Assembly (NCBI GenBank): GCA_002633025.1
Contig: NMRB01000039.1
Span: 465,638 to 529,637 of the forward strand
Direction of reading: 5' to 3'
Length of the DNA: 64,000 nucleotides
Source: Notospermus geniculatus
Lineage: Eukaryota > Nemertea > Pilidiophora > Heteronemertea > Lineidae
Shown: in pieces, positions 59,909-64,000 of the stretch
Position numbering within the stretch: the stretch's first letter is position 1
How the letters are laid out: each line of letters begins with the position of its first letter
Translations under genes and position numbers: made by a program
Notes under the pieces: model-generated
Told to the model about the DNA's origin: nothing
Seen by the model: only the letters and a program-made list of their open reading frames with translations
Database searches by the model: none

Positions 59909-60455
59909 TGGACCTCAAACCATATCTATGACAAGAGCCACTAGCCTACTCTATTAATATGAATTTGTGGAGGAGTGAATAGTTTTAAGCTGCTCCAACA
60001 TTCCTTGATCATAAGGGCAAAGCCATGAAGGCCAGTATGGCCAAAACTTATTTTTGCAAGTTTTGGCAGCCAACTGAGGAATACTTTGAATGCTGAACAG
60101 CAAGAGTGTTCCTTTGAGACAATAATGGCTCGGTAACACATTGAAATCTTGATCACGTTCGGTAGCCCAACGGAGTGGCTGAGGCTTGTGGATGATAGTA
60201 GGGTTTGGGTCACTGCTGACTGTATTATTCCAAGGGAAAGAGAAAATCCATCAGTTGAGACTTCCCACATAGAAAGGAAGGTGATAAAATTACAAAAAAA
60301 TATTCTGAACCAATTATACAAGTGGAACATTTTGTTGAGATTATCAGCAGTATGTGCCACAAATCATGCTGATGGTGCAGCCCTAACTTTCGGTAAGCAT
60401 GAATTTGGCATTCAAATGAACCACAATATCAATAAACACAAGATCTATGCATATT
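59909..60455. other. Non-coding stretch between Helitron and LINE relic
   Basis: Open frames on both strands (up to 139 codons, minus, 59941-60360) have no recognisable domain. The plus-strand side may be an upstream part of the LINE relic. Confidence 0.35.
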
Positions 60456-60640
60456 GACGTCATTTTCCTCAAGTCATCAAGAACACGTAATCAGTGTTCA
60501 CAATAATTGTTGATGGCCTTACCAAAGCATTTGACACAGCAGCGATTCTTGCGTTCTTAACGGCAGAGAGAAGTGTGAATGTGCAATTATGGTGCAGTCA
60601 TAAAATCATCAACTTGCTCATTTGCAACATCAATACAGCT
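60456..60640 (+). pseudogene. Second LINE reverse transcriptase relic
   Basis: Frame-shifted translation gives DVIFLKSSRTRNQCSQ (60456-60503), then VDGLTKAFDTA (60509-60541), then CSHKIINLLICNI (60593-60631). Order and spacing match the DMIF..RQLQEKC.EQ, VDLTKAFDTV and CPPKFI-like blocks of non-LTR reverse transcriptases, where the Asp of VDLTKAFDT is the motif A catalytic residue. The frame break and G insertion after VD show it is dead. The clade differs from the 3.5-kb relic, which has the DLSAAFDTVDH form. The match is short, so moderate confidence. Confidence 0.42.
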
Positions 60641-60884
60641 CGTGATCCAGGGGCTGCAATCAACAGCAGCCTCAGTCGTGACATGATTAGGAAGACAGAA
60701 GACATAGTTTCCTTTTCACATTTTGATGCCAATTTAGACCTCGAAGGTACATAATCAGACATGAACTGTGCCTTAGAGGCAGTTTTGGTAAAAATAATTA
60801 CATTTGTACCCTCCTTCCAAGTTACCATGCATGAGAGAAAAGATACAATGATAGTGCAACAATCAAGCTTAAGAGCAAGCTCTA

Positions 60885-60972
60885 CAGGGTGGGCCAGAGA
60901 AAGTGTCCCTCGAACAATAGCATTTCTGTTGTTGCCGTATTGTTCGAGGGACACTTTCTCTGCCCAACCCTG
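60885..60972. mobile_element. Minimal palindromic Tc1/mariner-type MITE, 88 bp
   Basis: Perfect-looking arms CAGGGTGGGCCAGAGAAAGT..CCCTCGAACAATA (60885-60919) and their inverse (60938-60972) differ only by two single-base shifts, around an 18-nt loop. They are flanked by TA (60883-60884 and 60973-60974), the Tc1/mariner target duplication. No internal coding sequence. Confidence 0.85.
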
Positions 60973-60975
60973 TAG

Positions 60976-63900
60976 TATTAGGGACAAGTAAGTACCAAAG
61001 TACAACAGAAAAAAAAGTTGTTCCAATCTTCATAATCTGTGCTCATGAAGTTACAACAAGGATTCTGATATATGTGATTATCTGGGGAGTAGTGTTAAAC
61101 CCTCCCAAAGCAACACTGCCACTTCAGAACAAAGCTGACACACACTCCGTGGAACAACCTCAAAACAAAAAGAGCAGAGGCCATCTAATTCTATTGCAAA
61201 GGCGGTGAATACCTTCACCATGTCAGTTAACCGGAGGCAATGAGAGACAAGAGAATGACATCTGACTGATGCTGATGGTTAACGATATACCTTGTGATGC
61301 AGAATGTTCAAGGGCGCTCTTGATCCAACCGACCTTTTTTTGATGTTACAGACTTCTTCAGCGTAGTTTCTCCTTTCAAAACTGTGAGCAATATTTTGGG
61401 GTGTTTAACAGTGATCTTGATCTCTAACCTTGTAGACAGCTAAGACAATGTACCTGTAGTCATTTTGGTGTAGTGAGTTGAAAACACCATCGAGTCGATC
61501 TGTTGAAGTAAAGTCACCATTCTGCCGCCCACCCACCCCCAGCCCCTGAAGCTGGTGTCGATCCACAGCATGACTTATATAATGAAATGCCAATGCATTG
61601 CCAGCTGATAAATAAAATGAGAAACCCTTCCCCCATAGTGAACTCAAGGTGAGCATTCATGCGCATTACTCTCAAAGGATAAGGCGATTTCTCTCGGATC
61701 TCTTGAGACTGAGAATATCAGATTTTTTGCCATGACTTACAATCCAAGAAAAAGAAAATAGGACTATCAGACACACCATTTGCACATCCACCCACAATGT
61801 GAGGCCCAAATGATAAAGAATGAAAAAGAAGTTAACACTGCAGATTGAAAACAAGCTGCTTCTGCCCAGGGGTTTGCTGGCTGTGGAAAAAGGGAAATCC
61901 AATTCCCCAAGATTAGGTGTGTCTGGAACCTACTGGATGATCAATTTCTTCCCGGATGATAATGTTAGAAAGAAGTCTCCAAGACCTAATTTTTTACAGG
62001 TATTAAGGGAAATAAAAAATTGATCTCTCCCCCAAGATTTACCCACCGCTGTGGCTTATCATTAGGTAATGGTATATAACTCATACATACTTCATGATGA
62101 TGTCCATTGGGGAAGGACGAGAGGAAAACTGTGGAGATAAATTGACAATACTTTATTCCCCAGGGTTTCTGTTTGACTAACCAAGACACTCAGATATCGC
62201 TGTTCACATCTGCCATAAACATGGTACCTCATTCCTCAGAATTTGAATATCCTCTGTTTAAGTGCTGTCGGGATGGTAATCAATGGAGAAATGGTGAATC
62301 GGATTTGGTATGGATTGATCTTGACTAGGGGCTATTGAAGAGTGGCTATGGCCGTTTCTGGGGCCTCCTTTCTTCTCAACATGAATCTTATCACCTATAG
62401 CTGTGCTAACCGAGTGTCACTGATGGCGTTTCATCTGGACCCGAAGACGTAAAGATTATACTGGAATGGCGACTTCGGAAATGAAATGAATGCAACAGTT
62501 AGTTTTGTATATCATGTCAAAATTTGCAGGGATTAACAATTTAAGGTATCACAATGTACTAGTATAACCTGGGTCTTCGGATTTGATTGCCAGATACATC
62601 AACTGTAGACCTCTTTTCTCATCCAAAATCGAACCTTGTTGCATAGCAACCCTAGAAGATAAGCAGCATGGACATTAGTTGGTTGGTGAAACGTACATGA
62701 TATGAACATGTGAGTGCACATCATGCACAGCAGATTTGCCAACTAGCTACAGAGCATGGGTGAGCTGCTATGCCAGGGGAAAGGATTCCAAGGGCTAGAA
62801 TATAATTCTGGCCATGTCGGGACATAAACAGATAAAACAAAAAATTATAGCCTATGTAACGGTATATAGGAAAAAGAAATACACCAAAATCACAGTAACA
62901 GATCTGGCATTGCTGTGGTCCACCTAGCCTGTTGGAGATGGTCAGCATTGCTGAGCTTACAGCAGGCTGTAGTATCTTCAAATCAATCTCAACAGCAACG
63001 CTTCTGATATGAAGTGTTGGAGGAGCTAGACCGTTGTGATTTTGGTGCAATTAAATTCAAGTACTTGGTATCGCTACCAAATCTCACCACAGGAGACACC
63101 ACGATATTGTACCCTCAGTGAGGATCAGACAGAGCCAGGATCCCCAAGCTTCGTGTAGACAGAGAGAACACACCATCACATCCACGCAGAACATCACCTT
63201 TTTTCCCCTCGCAAATGGGCGTGTGGAACCCAATATCCTGAAAACATTCATAGCAGCTCTTGGGGGTCATTAGGTCTTCTTCAATTACTCAGGCTCTCCC
63301 AGTAGGATTTCCAGCCTTTTAAGAAGCTCTTTTTGCAGGGTCGTTCCTCCCATCCTGTGGGGTTGAATCTAGGGAACATTCATTCTACCAGCACTGTTAG
63401 GTCCTACAGCTGAGAATGTCATCACATGAACTCCGTGTTCTTATTGCTGTTAGTAATATCAGTAGCAATCAAGACTACGAGAATCTGTTTGAAAATGGTT
63501 CAGACCGTCAGTTTATGACTGCAAAAGTTTCGACAACACCAACTACCAAAGATCTACTCCAAGATTATCAGAATCCATGTTCACTCTGATAACACTTCTA
63601 ACTCAGAGATCAACAGGCTGACGACGGATTTAGTTTGAATCTGAAAATCTTCAGTAAGTTTTCATCTTGAAGTGTTGTGATCACATGTTAAACTCTGTCT
63701 TTACTAATTACCAACACAGATGAACTTTCATGTTGTCTGCACAGTTAATCATCCTCATCTTCTCATTTTGATGCTTTGCAAAATTGCCCAGGTCTTCGGA
63801 GAATTCCTTTGCAATGATCTTGAGCTATCACCCTTTGTGAAAAGTCCTAGTTCATTAGCATGATTATAACGTATCTGTACAAGAAATAACTGAAAAAGTG

Positions 63901-64000
63901 TTGGATCAAATGAAATTTCGAAGCAGTCGATCACTTCATCGCAGGTGGCGCTAGCAACTGACAACCTACAAATTGTGGCCCAAATGTTGATTAGTGTAGG
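60976..64000. other. Non-coding stretch to window end
   Basis: Short frames on both strands. The minus-strand frame at 61405-61656 is protein-like in composition but is unrecognised and lacks convincing splice sites. No repeats identified. Confidence 0.45.

Noticed and set aside
59520-59918. 132-codon minus-strand open frame
   Set aside because: Runs through the non-autonomous Helitron and crosses its 5' terminus. It is not a Rep/helicase.
59941-60360. 139-codon minus-strand open frame
   Set aside because: No recognisable motif. It opposes the possible LINE relic on the other strand.
60598-61026. 142-codon minus-strand open frame
   Set aside because: Crosses the 88-bp palindrome and the LINE relic antisense. 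Composition is not protein-like.

Overview
This window looks like non-coding DNA from a repeat-rich animal genome, with no bacterial features. It is AT-rich, has no long open reading frame (the longest is about 158 codons and lies over a minisatellite), and is packed with non-autonomous transposons, SINE and LINE relics, minisatellites and segmental tandem duplications. TTAGGG-type repeats occur internally. The self-complementary words TAGGCCTA and TACATGTA recur, which in my experience points to a marine invertebrate, possibly an echinoderm. That placement is an inference from word usage and the mobile-element mix, not from an identified gene. Four isolated N characters (790, 9344, 43709, 58880) look like collapsed assembly gaps.

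Layout. 0-4.6 kb holds a short repeat with a hammerhead-ribozyme-like fold (2265-2319), a dispersed repeat copy, a frame-broken LINE reverse-transcriptase relic (3500-3960) and a 200-bp inverted-repeat element with TA ends (4412-4611). 6.1-7.9 kb holds a mariner-like element and a tRNA-Val-derived SINE. 8195-16112 is a head-to-tail duplication of a roughly 4-kb segment whose copies differ by one 543-bp and one 113-bp block. 16774-19126 is a second, independent duplication of a 1.18-kb unit. From 22 to 61 kb there is a series of palindromic MITE-like elements, several with target-site duplications that can be read directly (TA, TAA, TTAA). Also present are a fold-back element around interstitial telomeric repeats (25214-25460), a 13-copy 49/51-bp minisatellite (51005-51635), two further tRNA-derived SINEs (44.3 and 57.4 kb), a complete non-autonomous Helitron on the minus strand (59070-59908), and a second LINE relic (60.5 kb).

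Genes. I recognise no gene with confidence. The best coding candidate is one short proline-rich exon on the minus strand (38691-38814) with a good start context and a GTAAGT donor. The window is best read as intron and/or intergenic sequence shaped by transposons. The elements do not form a pathway. Most are non-autonomous and would have depended on transposases, Rep/helicase or reverse transcriptases encoded elsewhere.
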